From: an uncultured Draconibacterium sp.
GTDB lineage: Bacteria > Bacteroidota > Bacteroidia > Bacteroidales > Prolixibacteraceae
DNA: 64,000 nucleotides
NCBI RefSeq assembly: GCF_963675065.1
Contig: NZ_OY775906.1
Coordinates: 2,706,001-2,770,000 of the forward strand
Reading direction: 5' to 3'
Positions within the stretch are counted from its first letter, which is position 1. Every line of letters starts with the position of its first letter. Of this stretch, positions 1-8,581 are shown one piece after another. Both the position numbers and the translations under genes were made by a program. Below the pieces are notes generated by a model. The model was not told the DNA's origin, did no database searches, and saw only the letters and a list, made by a program, of their open reading frames with translations.

Positions 1-2
1 TG

Positions 3-176
3 TATCTGATGGGAGACCGCGATCATATGTTTTTACCAACGGTATCGAACCTGGTAAAGAAACATTTTAACTCGAAACTGGAGGTTATTAAAAATAGCGG
101 CCACGTTTGTAATATCGATCAGCCCGATATTTTTAATGAACGTAGTATTCAGTTTATTAAAAGTATTTCTTCTTAG
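3..176 (+). CDS. alpha/beta hydrolase, C-terminal fragment
   Basis: An open frame enters from the left edge and stops at TAG 174-176, giving the last 57 residues of a protein. The fragment contains GDRDHMFLP followed about 25 residues later by SGHVCNIDQPDIFN. This is the usual end of an alpha/beta hydrolase, where an acidic residue sits in a GxxD turn and the catalytic His lies in a GH motif. The substrate cannot be read from this part. The start lies outside the window. The next gene is on the opposite strand and ends convergently about 490 bases away. Confidence 0.75.
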   Translation, partial: YLMGDRDHMFLPTVSNLVKKHFNSKLEVIKNSGHVCNIDQPDIFNERSIQFIKSISS

Positions 177-600
177 GCTTCAATATTCTTACAAAAAATT
201 TCATGATTTCCGGAAATCACCAACAGGATTATAAGTGAAGCCAATCGGCTGCATTTCATAAAAACGATCAGATTACCAGACGCATACAACGACTGAGCAT
301 TGAATAGCATTATTGAATGCGCCTTTGATTTACTTACGCATCAACCCCGGGTTTCACCCGAGGTTAATCTTATTTTATCCCTTCGGGATATGGAGCAGAA
401 CTACTACGTTTAGAAGAGTAAGTTGAACCGACGGATTTAAACTCTATACCTATTATGGCGATTAAAGCGTCGAATCTGATTAACCCGGCGTGTAACACCG
501 GGATGAAATAACTGATGGAAAATCGTCCGGAATAGTTAATAGATCAGAGATTTACCGAACTTCCGGACGAAAAATTGCAATCTTCCTTTGATCGCATGTC
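177..600. other. gene-free stretch with GC-rich imperfect palindromes
   Basis: No convincing reading frame on either strand. It holds a GC-rich imperfect palindrome near 343-365 (AACCCCGGG...CCCGAGGTT), a related CCGG-rich one near 480-505, and a perfect 9-bp inverted repeat TCGTCCGGA (523-531) / TCCGGACGA (562-570). These look like remnants of dispersed repeats or a decayed insertion. I cannot name the family. Confidence 0.4.
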
Positions 601-631
601 AAAAAAAATCCCCCCGTAAAATACGGAGGGA
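601..631 (-). terminator. intrinsic terminator of the hydrogenase operon
   Basis: Read on the minus strand, a 10-bp stem (arms 622-631 and 609-618, one mismatch, three-base loop) is followed directly by a run of eight T. It lies 34 bases past the stop of the last operon gene. Confidence 0.8.
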
Positions 632-664
632 AAATTTCAATCGAACAATATTTTATACAATCGA

Positions 665-1147
665 CTAACGATTGTGATATTCGGCGATAATCTTCTTTAC
701 ATCGGTTGGTGCTACCCTGCCGTACACTTTTTCGCCAACGGTTACCACCGGAGCCAAACCACAGGCTCCCACACAGCGCAAGCAGTTAATGGAAAATTTA
801 CCATCTTCGGTCGACTCACCCACTTCCACTTTCAGCTGGCGTTTGAATTCGTTGAGCACCTGCTCGGCACCACGAACATAACAGGCCGTTCCCATACAAA
901 TTGAGATTGGATTTTCGCCCTGCGGAATCATTGTAAAAAAGCTGTAAAAAGTTACAACACCGTACACTTTAGCCACCGATGTTTTTAGCTCTTTTGCAAT
1001 TACTTCCTGCACCTCAGCGGGCAAATAACCCAATTTGCTTTGCACCTGGTGTAGCACGTTTATCAGTTCGCTTTCCTTATTTTCAAACTCCTTACAAATA
1101 TCTTTTATGAGTTGTACTGTATTCTCTGCTAATTTAATTTTTGGCAT
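665..1147 (-). CDS. hndA: NAD(P)-linked [FeFe] hydrogenase subunit A (NuoE/HndA-like 2Fe-2S protein)
   Basis: A 160-residue thioredoxin-fold [2Fe-2S] protein of the NuoE family. It relays electrons between the flavin subunit and the hydrogenase subunit in a soluble NAD(P)-linked [FeFe] hydrogenase. Cluster ligands are visible as C84/C89 (CMGTAC) and C125/C129 (CVGAC), in the normal family spacing, and the length is normal for NuoE. It is the last gene of the minus-strand operon, 47 bases after the catalytic subunit, and is followed by an intrinsic terminator. In most Hnd operons this gene comes first; here it is last. The assignment to HndA rather than a complex I NuoE rests on the neighbouring hydrogenase genes. 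Confidence 0.92.
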   Translation of the reverse strand: MPKIKLAENTVQLIKDICKEFENKESELINVLHQVQSKLGYLPAEVQEVIAKELKTSVAKVYGVVTFYSFFTMIPQGENPISICMGTACYVRGAEQVLNEFKRQLKVEVGESTEDGKFSINCLRCVGACGLAPVVTVGEKVYGRVAPTDVKKIIAEYHNR

Positions 1148-1194
1148 TTTCTTACGTTTTAAAATTTAAACATTCAAAAATTCACGCATTCATT

Positions 1195-2946
1195 TTAAGT
1201 CCTGTCGAAATACTTGGTGTGCAACAAATGATGTGCTTTTTCGCTCATCGGTTCACCCAGGAACTTTTCATACAACTCAATAATATGTGGATTCTCGTGC
1301 GATTTCCGCAGAGTTTTATTCTTGTCTTCCTGATACAGGGCAGCCTGACGCTTTTTCAAAATGCCGGCATCTCCGTGGTGATAAGGTTGTCCACCACCAC
1401 CTATACATCCACCAGGGCAGCTCATTATCTCAATGGCGTGGAATTCACTGTTTCCTGCCTGAATATCTTCCAGAAGTTTACGTGCATTACCCAATCCGTG
1501 TGCAATACCAATTTTTATTGGCAAGCCGTCAAAATCGATAGTTGCTTCGCGTATTCCTTCCATACCACGCAGTTCATCAAAATCTAATTTTGGTAATTCT
1601 TTTTTGGTATGAACTTCATACGCAGTACGAACTGCTGCTTCAATAACACCGCCGGTTGTTCCGAAGATCACTCCGGCACCTGTTGATTCACCCAGTGGAT
1701 TATCAAAGTCTTCGTTTGGCAGTGATTTAAATTCAATATTTGAAAGTTTGATCAGTGCGGCCAACTCTCGTGTAGTAATTGCATGATCAACATCCGGATT
1801 ATCATTGGTTTTAAACTCTTCGCGACCACACTCGTATTTTTTAGCCACGCATGGCATAATCGAAACTACAACCAAATCTTCGCGTTTAATTCCCAACTGA
1901 TCGGCAAAATAGGTTTTGGCAATAGCACCAAACATTTGCTGTGGCGATCGCGCTGTTGAAGGAATATCTTTCATTTCCGGGAATTGGTGTTCAAAGAATT
2001 TCACCCACGCCGGACAGCATGAAGTAAGAATAGGAAGTTTTACATCTTTATCGCCTGCCAAATGTTTTCCTAAACGATTCAGCAATTCAGTTCCTTCTTC
2101 CATAATGGTAAGGTCGGCGGCAAAGTCGGTATCAAAAACATGATCGAATCCCAAACGGCGTAAAGCAGCCACCAGTTTACCGGTAACCAGCGATCCGGCT
2201 TCCATTCCAAACTCCTCGCCCAAAGCAGCGCGCACCGCAGGAGCGGTTTGTACGATTACCGTTTTTGTAGGATCAGAAAGCGCACGAATTACTTTTCCGG
2301 TTTCGTCAACTTCGGTTAATGCTCCTGTCGGGCAAACAGCTACACACTGACCACAATAGGTACATACCGAGTGGTCGAGGTTCATTTCAAAAGCGGGTGA
2401 AACAACTGATTCGAAACCACGATTTATGGCAGATAAAACACCAACGGTTTGCACTTCGTTACACATAGTCTCACAACGGCGGCACATAATACATTTGTCC
2501 ACCTCGCGAATAATTGCCGGCGAAGTATCTTCGCGGTAAGTCGACTGCTCACCTTTATAATGAATTTCGCGAATTCCGAGATTGTGTGCCATATCCTGCA
2601 AATCGCAGTTGCCCGATTTTGCACAGATCAAACAATCAAATGGATGATCGGAAAGAATCAACTCCATTACCGTTCTGCGCGCATTAATCACCCGCATCGA
2701 GTGCGTGTTAATCTTCATTCCTTCACTCACATCGGTGCAACAAGCCGGTGCCAGGTTTCTTCTTCCTTCCACCTCTACCACACAAATACGGCAGCCTCCC
2801 GGTTTGTTTTCAATATTCAGGTCTTCAAGTTTCATGTGGCACAGCGTTGGAATATGCATGCCAACACCCGATGCCGCTTCCAGAATTGTGGTTCCTGATT
2901 TTACCACAACCGGTTTATTATCTATTGTAAGATTTACTATATCCAT
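1195..2946 (-). CDS. hndD: NAD(P)-dependent [FeFe] hydrogenase catalytic subunit (HndD/HydA type)
   Basis: A 583-residue catalytic [FeFe] hydrogenase. Domains in order: N-terminal [2Fe-2S] ferredoxin (C36, C52, C55, C69 or C70), a His-Cys [4Fe-4S] site (H101, C105, C108, C114), two [4Fe-4S] motifs (C152-C162 and C195-C205), then the H-cluster domain. All three signatures are intact: L1 TSCCPAW (C310, C311), L2 MPCVAKKYE (C366), L3 with C510 and C514 followed by GGGGQP. A small-subunit-like tail follows. It reversibly reduces protons or oxidises H2 in the cytoplasm; the neighbouring flavin subunit indicates coupling to NAD(P), perhaps by electron bifurcation with ferredoxin (inference). The HydE, HydF and HydG maturases needed to build the H-cluster are not in this window. 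Confidence 0.95.
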   Translation of the reverse strand: MDIVNLTIDNKPVVVKSGTTILEAASGVGMHIPTLCHMKLEDLNIENKPGGCRICVVEVEGRRNLAPACCTDVSEGMKINTHSMRVINARRTVMELILSDHPFDCLICAKSGNCDLQDMAHNLGIREIHYKGEQSTYREDTSPAIIREVDKCIMCRRCETMCNEVQTVGVLSAINRGFESVVSPAFEMNLDHSVCTYCGQCVAVCPTGALTEVDETGKVIRALSDPTKTVIVQTAPAVRAALGEEFGMEAGSLVTGKLVAALRRLGFDHVFDTDFAADLTIMEEGTELLNRLGKHLAGDKDVKLPILTSCCPAWVKFFEHQFPEMKDIPSTARSPQQMFGAIAKTYFADQLGIKREDLVVVSIMPCVAKKYECGREEFKTNDNPDVDHAITTRELAALIKLSNIEFKSLPNEDFDNPLGESTGAGVIFGTTGGVIEAAVRTAYEVHTKKELPKLDFDELRGMEGIREATIDFDGLPIKIGIAHGLGNARKLLEDIQAGNSEFHAIEIMSCPGGCIGGGGQPYHHGDAGILKKRQAALYQEDKNKTLRKSHENPHIIELYEKFLGEPMSEKAHHLLHTKYFDRT

Positions 2947-2963
2947 AATTTCCTGGTTTCTGA

Positions 2964-4757
2964 TTAGGTTAGGGTTATTGCATTGAATTTACATTTTTCA
3001 AAACACACGCCACACTTAATACATAATGTCTGATCGATAAAATGCGGTGCACGGCGCTCGCCAGAGATAGCTCCTACCGGGCAATTGCGGAAACAAAGCG
3101 TACAACCGGTACACAGATCTTCAATGATATCGTAACGCAATAGCGACTTACACTGACCTGCCGGACATTTTCCGTCCAATACGTGTGCCTTATATTCGTG
3201 TTCGAAATTCTTTATGGTTGAAAGCACTGGGTTAGGCGAAGTCTGCCCCAAACCACAAAGTGCCGTATCTTTAATAACCACACTTAAATCTTTCAATTTT
3301 TCAATATCCAGTTCTTCTCCTTTTCCCTGGGTAATTTTATCCAGCAATTCGTAAAGACGCTTGTTTCCAACGCGGCATGGTGTACATTTTCCGCACGACT
3401 CTTCCAAGGTGAAATCCAAATAGAATTTAGCGATGGAAACCATACAATCGTTCTCATCCATTACAATCATTCCACCCGATCCCATCATAGATCCGGATGC
3501 CAACAGGTTATCGTAATCAATTGGTAAATCCAGGAAATCTTTAGTTAAACATCCCCCCGACGGACCACCGGTTTGAACGGCCTTAAACTCTTTTCCGTCT
3601 TTAATTCCACCACCAATATCGTAAATCACTTCGCGCAGTGTTGTTCCCATTGGCACCTCAATTAAACCAACATTATTGATCTTTCCGGCCAGAGCAAATA
3701 CTTTTGTTCCTTTGGATTTTTCGGTACCGATTTTACTGAACCATTCAGCACCTTTATTCAAAATCACCGGAATGTTTGCAAAGGTTTCCACGTTGTTTAC
3801 GTTGGTAGGTTTTCCCATGTACCCGGAAACGGATGGGAACGGCGGTTTGAATGTTGGTTCGCCACGTAAACCTTCCATGGAATGGATCAGCGCGGTTTCT
3901 TCACCACAAACAAAAGCTCCGGCACCATAGCGCAATTCAATATGGAAATTAAAACCACTGCCTAAAATATCATCGCCGATCAAGCCATATTCTTCGGCTT
4001 GTTTGATGGCAGTTTTTAGACGTTGAATGGCAAGTGGATATTCGGCACGAATATAAACCAGTCCCTTGTCGGCACCAATACAATAACCGCAAACGGCCAT
4101 TGCCTCCAACACCGAGTGAGGATCGCCTTCCAAAATCGAGCGGTCCATAAATGCACCAGGGTCGCCCTCGTCGGCATTACAAACTACATATTTCTGGTCG
4201 TTTTCTACATTTTTAGTAATCTCCCATTTTAATCCTGTTGGGAAACCGCCACCACCACGGCCACGCAAACCGGAGTCTTTCACTTCTTTTATAACCTCTT
4301 CAGGCGATAGCTCCGACAAACATTTCCCCAAAGCCTGGTAACCATCGCGGGCAATATATTCGTCGATATTTTCTGGGTTGATAAAACCACAGTTCTTTAA
4401 GGCGATACGGATTTGTTTTTTGTAGAAATCCATGCCTTTTGAATCGCTGATTTGCTCAGCGCTGTTAGGATCGGTATATAACAAACGCTTTACAGGACGG
4501 CCTTTTACAATATGCTCCTCTACAATTTCAACCACATCGTTTGGCGTAACCTGCACATAAAAAGTATTGTCGGGTAATACTTTTATGATGGGTCCTTTTT
4601 CGCAAAAACCAAAACAACCGGTCAGTACCACCTGAACTTCATCTGCGAGTCCGTGATCATTAATCAGCTGGTTTAGCCTGTTTTTAATTTCGTCGCTTTC
4701 CGATGCTTTACACCCGGTACCACCACAAATTAAAAGATGCATTTTATAATCAGTCAT
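2964..4757 (-). CDS. hndC: NAD(P)-linked [FeFe] hydrogenase flavin subunit (NuoF/HndC-like)
   Basis: A 597-residue flavoprotein. The N-terminus is a thioredoxin-like [2Fe-2S] domain (C11, C16, C48, C52). The NuoF core follows with the glycine-rich FMN/NADH motif GRGGGGFPTGLKWE (about residues 166-179), an SLBB segment, and the ESCGKCTPCRVG cluster motif. The C-terminus adds a two-[4Fe-4S] ferredoxin domain (CTGCTLCFRNC and CIKCGVCFEKC). This architecture is that of the flavin subunit of trimeric or tetrameric NAD(P)-reducing and electron-bifurcating hydrogenases rather than complex I. It lies between subunit B (18 bases upstream) and subunit D (17 bases downstream) in the same operon, so the subunits are probably made together. 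Confidence 0.94.
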   Translation of the reverse strand: MTDYKMHLLICGGTGCKASESDEIKNRLNQLINDHGLADEVQVVLTGCFGFCEKGPIIKVLPDNTFYVQVTPNDVVEIVEEHIVKGRPVKRLLYTDPNSAEQISDSKGMDFYKKQIRIALKNCGFINPENIDEYIARDGYQALGKCLSELSPEEVIKEVKDSGLRGRGGGGFPTGLKWEITKNVENDQKYVVCNADEGDPGAFMDRSILEGDPHSVLEAMAVCGYCIGADKGLVYIRAEYPLAIQRLKTAIKQAEEYGLIGDDILGSGFNFHIELRYGAGAFVCGEETALIHSMEGLRGEPTFKPPFPSVSGYMGKPTNVNNVETFANIPVILNKGAEWFSKIGTEKSKGTKVFALAGKINNVGLIEVPMGTTLREVIYDIGGGIKDGKEFKAVQTGGPSGGCLTKDFLDLPIDYDNLLASGSMMGSGGMIVMDENDCMVSIAKFYLDFTLEESCGKCTPCRVGNKRLYELLDKITQGKGEELDIEKLKDLSVVIKDTALCGLGQTSPNPVLSTIKNFEHEYKAHVLDGKCPAGQCKSLLRYDIIEDLCTGCTLCFRNCPVGAISGERRAPHFIDQTLCIKCGVCFEKCKFNAITLT

Positions 4758-4775
4758 AGTTTAAAGGTTTAGTAA

Positions 4776-5171
4776 TTAGTCGTCAATGGTTTTAAAATTG
4801 ACAGGAATTATTCCGTCAACCAGCTCACCGCGTTTTATGTACTTATCAATTATTTCGTGAACCTTTTCTTTGTTAACATGTCCGTAAACCAGCGGTTCTT
4901 TTCCCGGCAATTTTACTTCAACAGTCGGTTCCGCATAACAGTAGCCCATACATCCGGTTTGAGTAACAACCGCGTCAATGGCTTCCTGTTCCAGCTCTTC
5001 CACAAAATACTTCATGGTTTCTTTGGCACCTGATGCAATACCACAAGTGGCCATCCCAACTTTAACTTGCACAACCTGATCAGGGTTAGAACTATTTTCC
5101 CTGAGTTTGATTTTCGACTGCGCTTCTTCTTTCATCTTCCGAAGATCAGCCAATGATTTAATTTTAGTCAT
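4776..5171 (-). CDS. hndB: (2Fe-2S) ferredoxin-like hydrogenase subunit B (HndB-like)
   Basis: A 131-residue thioredoxin-like [2Fe-2S] protein. Cysteines occur in MATCGIASGAKE and in the later CMGYCYAEP, the arrangement of HndB-type proteins. The N-terminal 35 residues are charged and probably helical. It is read just before the flavin subunit and ends 18 bases before it. In NAD(P)-dependent hydrogenases the B subunit carries an additional [2Fe-2S] centre next to the flavin subunit. No membrane segment or signal peptide is seen, so the complex should be cytoplasmic. Confidence 0.88.
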   Translation of the reverse strand: MTKIKSLADLRKMKEEAQSKIKLRENSSNPDQVVQVKVGMATCGIASGAKETMKYFVEELEQEAIDAVVTQTGCMGYCYAEPTVEVKLPGKEPLVYGHVNKEKVHEIIDKYIKRGELVDGIIPVNFKTIDD

Positions 5172-5190
5172 ATCGTTATTTATTTATTCT

Positions 5191-5739
5191 TTATCTCGTT
5201 ACTTCTATTTCTTCCAAATTCGTTTTTATCAGCTCCAGAATCCCTTCGCGTATTTCCTTTTGCTGATACGAAACATCGCCCAGTACTTCTTTCAACTCAT
5301 CGGAACTTATCTTGAACTCGCCCTTTTCTGTTTTGTGCTGGTACACCAAATTTCCATCGGTATAGCTTAATATCGTCAGGTACAAGGTTTCCCAAATATC
5401 GCCCAACGGCGGGCGGTCGATGTTCGACAGTTGAAAACGGGCTGTTAAAACGGTGCCCACATTTAGCTCCGATTCGAGGGAAAAACTGCCCCCTGCAGCC
5501 TCGGCATTATGCTTCAATAGCGGAATGCCTAAACCCACTTTTCGGGTAGTTCGCGATGTAAAGAACGGATTAATAGCTTTGGCCAGCGTTTCTTCGCTCA
5601 TTCCGCAGCCGTTGTCTCTGATTATTAATGAACAAAGGTCTGCTATTTTATCCTCCTCAACTATGATTTCAATCAATGTCGCTTTTGCGCTTACGGAGTT
5701 CTGCACAATATCAAGAATATGTTCGGACAGTGTTTTCAT
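5191..5739 (-). CDS. HATPase_c ATP-binding protein of the hydrogenase operon
   Basis: A 182-residue protein with a GHKL ATPase fold and no histidine-phosphotransfer domain. The N-box lies at the start (LDIVQNSVSAKA), the G1 box is DNGCGM and the G2 box is GLGIPLL. The C-terminal 70 residues are outside the conserved fold. Such stand-alone GHKL proteins are often found inside operons of NAD(P)-linked [FeFe] hydrogenases, where their target is not settled. The start overlaps the end of the PHP gene by four bases (ATGA type), so the two are translationally coupled. It could be a Ser/Thr kinase of partner-switching type or simply an ATP sensor; no substrate can be read from the sequence. Confidence 0.85.
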   Translation of the reverse strand: MKTLSEHILDIVQNSVSAKATLIEIIVEEDKIADLCSLIIRDNGCGMSEETLAKAINPFFTSRTTRKVGLGIPLLKHNAEAAGGSFSLESELNVGTVLTARFQLSNIDRPPLGDIWETLYLTILSYTDGNLVYQHKTEKGEFKISSDELKEVLGDVSYQQKEIREGILELIKTNLEEIEVTR

Positions 5740-6476
5740 ACTATTTCAACAAATCTTTTATCTTGCTGATTCAAAGCTGTTTTTACTTCACGAAAAGATA
5801 ATTCCTGAATATTAAAGACTGAATACCGGGTGCCAATCTGTTCTAAAAAATGAGCATCTGAATTATAAATTAACGAAATTTTATCCTCTAATTCATAATG
5901 TTTTCGAACATACTTTTCGCTGGTTTTTCCGGTAATTCCCATAGCGTCAAATTCAAGATTTTTTGGAACAAAACCCAGGTGGCTAAACAATCCGTTTAGC
6001 GGACGGTTAACATGTGCCGGAATAAAAATACCGCCTAACTCGTACACGTATTTTTGAACCGATGAAATACTTTTTTTCAATGCTGATGTGAGGTAATACG
6101 GAACCAGCTCCAACACCTCTTCGTTTTCGTCAACAACCGGCTGATAACCAAAGTGTCCGTCGGGATTTGGGATACGGGTAATGTTCTGCTCCAAATATTG
6201 CTGAAATTCATCAAGGGTTTCATCGTTTTCGAAAAAAGCCAGGCAGTGCACTTCTTCTTTGGTAGTAACTTCTGCACCGGTTAGTGCCAAAATCCCTTTT
6301 TCTCGCGCCAAATCGCGAATTACTTTAGCATTTAAGGTTGAATTATGATCGGTGATTCCAATAATATGCAATCCTGCCTCCCGGGCTTGTTCCACAATTT
6401 TACGCGGAGCCATTTCAAGGTCGGCACAGGGCGAAAGTACGGTATGAATATGTAGGTCGGCCCTGAATTTTTGCAT
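5736..6476 (-). CDS. PHP-domain metal-dependent phosphoesterase
   Basis: A 246-residue PHP-superfamily protein. Metal-binding motifs are visible: DLHIHTVLSPC near the N-terminus, GITDHNS around residue 40, and the late NSDAHFLEQIG. Length and motif order fit YciV/TrpH-like phosphoesterases that act on nucleotides or small phosphoesters. It overlaps the following HATPase gene by four bases and starts a few bases after the upstream DRTGG gene, so it belongs to the hydrogenase operon. Its role there is not known; hydrolysis of a nucleotide signal is a possibility but is inference. Confidence 0.85.
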   Translation of the reverse strand: MQKFRADLHIHTVLSPCADLEMAPRKIVEQAREAGLHIIGITDHNSTLNAKVIRDLAREKGILALTGAEVTTKEEVHCLAFFENDETLDEFQQYLEQNITRIPNPDGHFGYQPVVDENEEVLELVPYYLTSALKKSISSVQKYVYELGGIFIPAHVNRPLNGLFSHLGFVPKNLEFDAMGITGKTSEKYVRKHYELEDKISLIYNSDAHFLEQIGTRYSVFNIQELSFREVKTALNQQDKRFVEIV

Positions 6477-6480
6477 GGTA

Positions 6481-6813
6481 TTACGTTAAAGTAATGTATA
6501 AATTACCTGCCATTTCAAATGTCGCTTTGTCGGTTCCCAGCACAGGAATTCCTTCTTCGTTACTGTGTTCGATGGTATCTTCTTCGGGCTCAAAACCCTT
6601 TACCAGAATTACCGCTGCCAGTTCTTTTAATGAGGCAATGGCCATTACATTTTGGTGCGTTTGCAATGTTATCCACACCTGCCCTTCCTGCGCATTTCCC
6701 ATTACATCGCTAAGCAGATCGGAAACGTACCCGCCGGAAATTTCATTCTCTAGTCCGGATTCGCCGGAAAAAACTTTCAATCCAAATTTTTCAACCAGTT
6801 CAGAAACCTTCAT
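6481..6813 (-). CDS. DRTGG-domain protein (second copy)
   Basis: About 110 residues, resembling the DRTGG domain of HPr-kinase-like and phosphotransacetylase-associated proteins. The core reads MKVSELVEKFGLKVFSG followed by YVSDLLSDVMGNAQEG, where SDLLSDVM is the recurring signature shared with the first gene of this operon. I chose the ATG at 6813 rather than 6846 because a strong ribosome-binding site (AGAGGAGG) precedes it and the extra residues are only acidic filler. It overlaps the end of the sensory hydrogenase gene by 14 bases. DRTGG domains are regarded as regulatory ligand-binding modules; the ligand here is unknown. Confidence 0.8.
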   Translation of the reverse strand: MKVSELVEKFGLKVFSGESGLENEISGGYVSDLLSDVMGNAQEGQVWITLQTHQNVMAIASLKELAAVILVKGFEPEEDTIEHSNEEGIPVLGTDKATFEMAGNLYITLT

Positions 6814-8167
6814 TTCTTCCTCCTCTTCTGTTACAATCAGCGTCAAAACGATTTTTTCCCCAGGCTTTTTCCAGGTTCTTTGTCGCTTTTTCGATGCTTA
6901 TTTTTTTCTCGTTTAAGTACCTATTTTGTAAGAAAATACAATCTGTCATCTTTGCTTTCCCCTGCACCATATCTTCGGCCAGTGCATGGCAATTGGGAGC
7001 ACCGCAACTGCCGCAGTCAATTCCTGGCAGCTGGCATAAAATACGATCTACTTTCTGCATTTTTTCCAGTGCTTTCAACCGGTCAGAATCCAGGGCAAAA
7101 ACATATCTTGGCTCAATAGGATCCGCTTTCATTCTATTTTTTATCCCCAAACAGCTTACTGCCGAAACATCCATAGATGAAGCATGCGGATAACGTTTTG
7201 ATCGTTTTTGCAATCGTTCAACAGTTAAGAACCGATTGCCCGTAAGCAAAATCCCGCCGGCACATCCTTGGTGACACGATTTCAATTCCAGAAAATCCAA
7301 CACCGGAACCTCGTCGTTTTCCATTCGCTCCAGAATTTTAACCACATTGTGGATGCCGTCAACCGCCATCGAGTTACGTTTAAAATGCCTTGCTTCGCCA
7401 CGCGGAAGACTCCACAGAATTCCATCGAGCGTTAGATCTTTGCGCAACGGAGCGGTGTCGTTTTTTTCTTCCTTTTCAATTACCCGCATGATGTGATTGT
7501 ACAAATCACTCATTTTAATCAGGCCATCCACTGCCGACACTTCTTCTCCCAAAGGACGTTTAACAGCAGCCATTTTTGCCGAACAAGGCGACACATAAAA
7601 AGTTCCTATTTCTTCGCGTTTAACTCCTTGTTTGGTCAATAGCTCAATGGCATGACAAGCCGCCAAATCGTGCGGTGCTTTCACCGGCACAATATTCTCA
7701 ACCAGCGATGGGTAGCGCGATTGTATCAACCGAACAATTGCAGGGCAAAACGATGAGATCATTGGTTTACGGGGCGATTCTTCAACTTCATTCTTTATCT
7801 CATCGATCAACAAACCGATGGGCTGTTCTACCTCAAAAATATGCGTAAATCCAAGTTTCAGCAGTGCTTCGTAAATTTTACCCTCGGTATAAGTTTCGGG
7901 AAACTGCCCAATCATTACCGATGGAAAAAGCACCACCCGGTATTTGTATTTATTCAGTTGCTCTAAACTATCGTGCTCTACATAAAAAGCATCAACCGGG
8001 CACGCGCGCAGACAGTTTCCGCAATCCACACATCGGTCAGAATTTATTTTTGCCACTCCCCCGCGTATCCGAATTGCCTCAGTTGGACATGATTTCATGC
8101 AGTGCGTGCAGCCCGTACATTTATCTTTGTCAACTGTTATGGCATGATATTTTTCTACAACCTTCAT
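6800..8167 (-). CDS. sensory-type [FeFe] hydrogenase paralogue (HydS-like)
   Basis: A 455-residue protein with an N-terminal double [4Fe-4S] ferredoxin (C17-C27 and C46-C56), an H-cluster domain, and a C-terminal RnfB-type [4Fe-4S] motif (C378, C385, C388, C393, C410). The four H-cluster cysteines are kept: C141 (SSFCPA), C195 (VSPCSAK), C298 and C302 (KSCHQGC). The catalytic L1 motif TSCCP is changed to SSFCP, so the proton-transfer cysteine is Phe140. L3 also lacks the GGGQ stretch. These changes are typical of putative sensory [FeFe] hydrogenases (groups C and D) rather than enzymes. It lies in the same operon as the catalytic hydrogenase and next to HATPase and DRTGG genes. I infer that it senses H2 or redox state and regulates the locus. 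Confidence 0.88.
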   Translation of the reverse strand: MKVVEKYHAITVDKDKCTGCTHCMKSCPTEAIRIRGGVAKINSDRCVDCGNCLRACPVDAFYVEHDSLEQLNKYKYRVVLFPSVMIGQFPETYTEGKIYEALLKLGFTHIFEVEQPIGLLIDEIKNEVEESPRKPMISSFCPAIVRLIQSRYPSLVENIVPVKAPHDLAACHAIELLTKQGVKREEIGTFYVSPCSAKMAAVKRPLGEEVSAVDGLIKMSDLYNHIMRVIEKEEKNDTAPLRKDLTLDGILWSLPRGEARHFKRNSMAVDGIHNVVKILERMENDEVPVLDFLELKSCHQGCAGGILLTGNRFLTVERLQKRSKRYPHASSMDVSAVSCLGIKNRMKADPIEPRYVFALDSDRLKALEKMQKVDRILCQLPGIDCGSCGAPNCHALAEDMVQGKAKMTDCIFLQNRYLNEKKISIEKATKNLEKAWGKNRFDADCNRRGGRNEGF

Positions 8168-8170
8168 CTT

Positions 8171-8581
8171 CTAAAAATTATTTCTGAAAGTTAATACTGT
8201 TCCCTCTCCTACTTCGCTTTCAATCGTAAACTCATCGGTATTCCTATTAATATTTGGCAAGCCCATTCCAGCACCAAAACCCATATTCCGAACGGCTTTG
8301 GTAGCGGTTGAGTAGCCTTCCTGCATCGCTTTTTCAATATCTTCAATACCCGGTCCGTTATCCTGTACAATCACAGTAATCCCTGTTCCGTCGATTTCGG
8401 CCAGCATTTTTCCTCCCACAGAATGAGCAACAACATTTACCTCGGCTTCGTATATGGCCACCACAATTCGTTTGATCACTTTCGGATCAACCTGCAATTG
8501 TTTCAGCATTTTTTTTATTCGGCTCGAAGCTCTCCCGGCCTTACTAAAATCGCCACTCGCTATGTCGAATTCCAGCTTCAT
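8171..8581 (-). CDS. RsbW-like anti-sigma/Ser-Thr kinase-fold ATPase
   Basis: A 136-residue stand-alone GHKL ATPase of the RsbW/SpoIIAB kind. The N-box is YEAEVNVVAHSVGG, the G1 box DNGPGIEDI, and the glycine-rich lid GFGAGMGLPNI. RsbW-type proteins phosphorylate or bind a partner, and SpoIIE-type phosphatases reverse this; a SpoIIE-type phosphatase lies divergently 1.5 kb away. No STAS-domain antagonist or sigma factor is seen nearby, so the partner is unknown. It begins at the stop of the first DRTGG gene (one-base overlap) and ends three bases before the sensory hydrogenase gene, so all three are cotranscribed. Confidence 0.88.
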   Translation of the reverse strand: MKLEFDIASGDFSKAGRASSRIKKMLKQLQVDPKVIKRIVVAIYEAEVNVVAHSVGGKMLAEIDGTGITVIVQDNGPGIEDIEKAMQEGYSTATKAVRNMGFGAGMGLPNINRNTDEFTIESEVGEGTVLTFRNNF

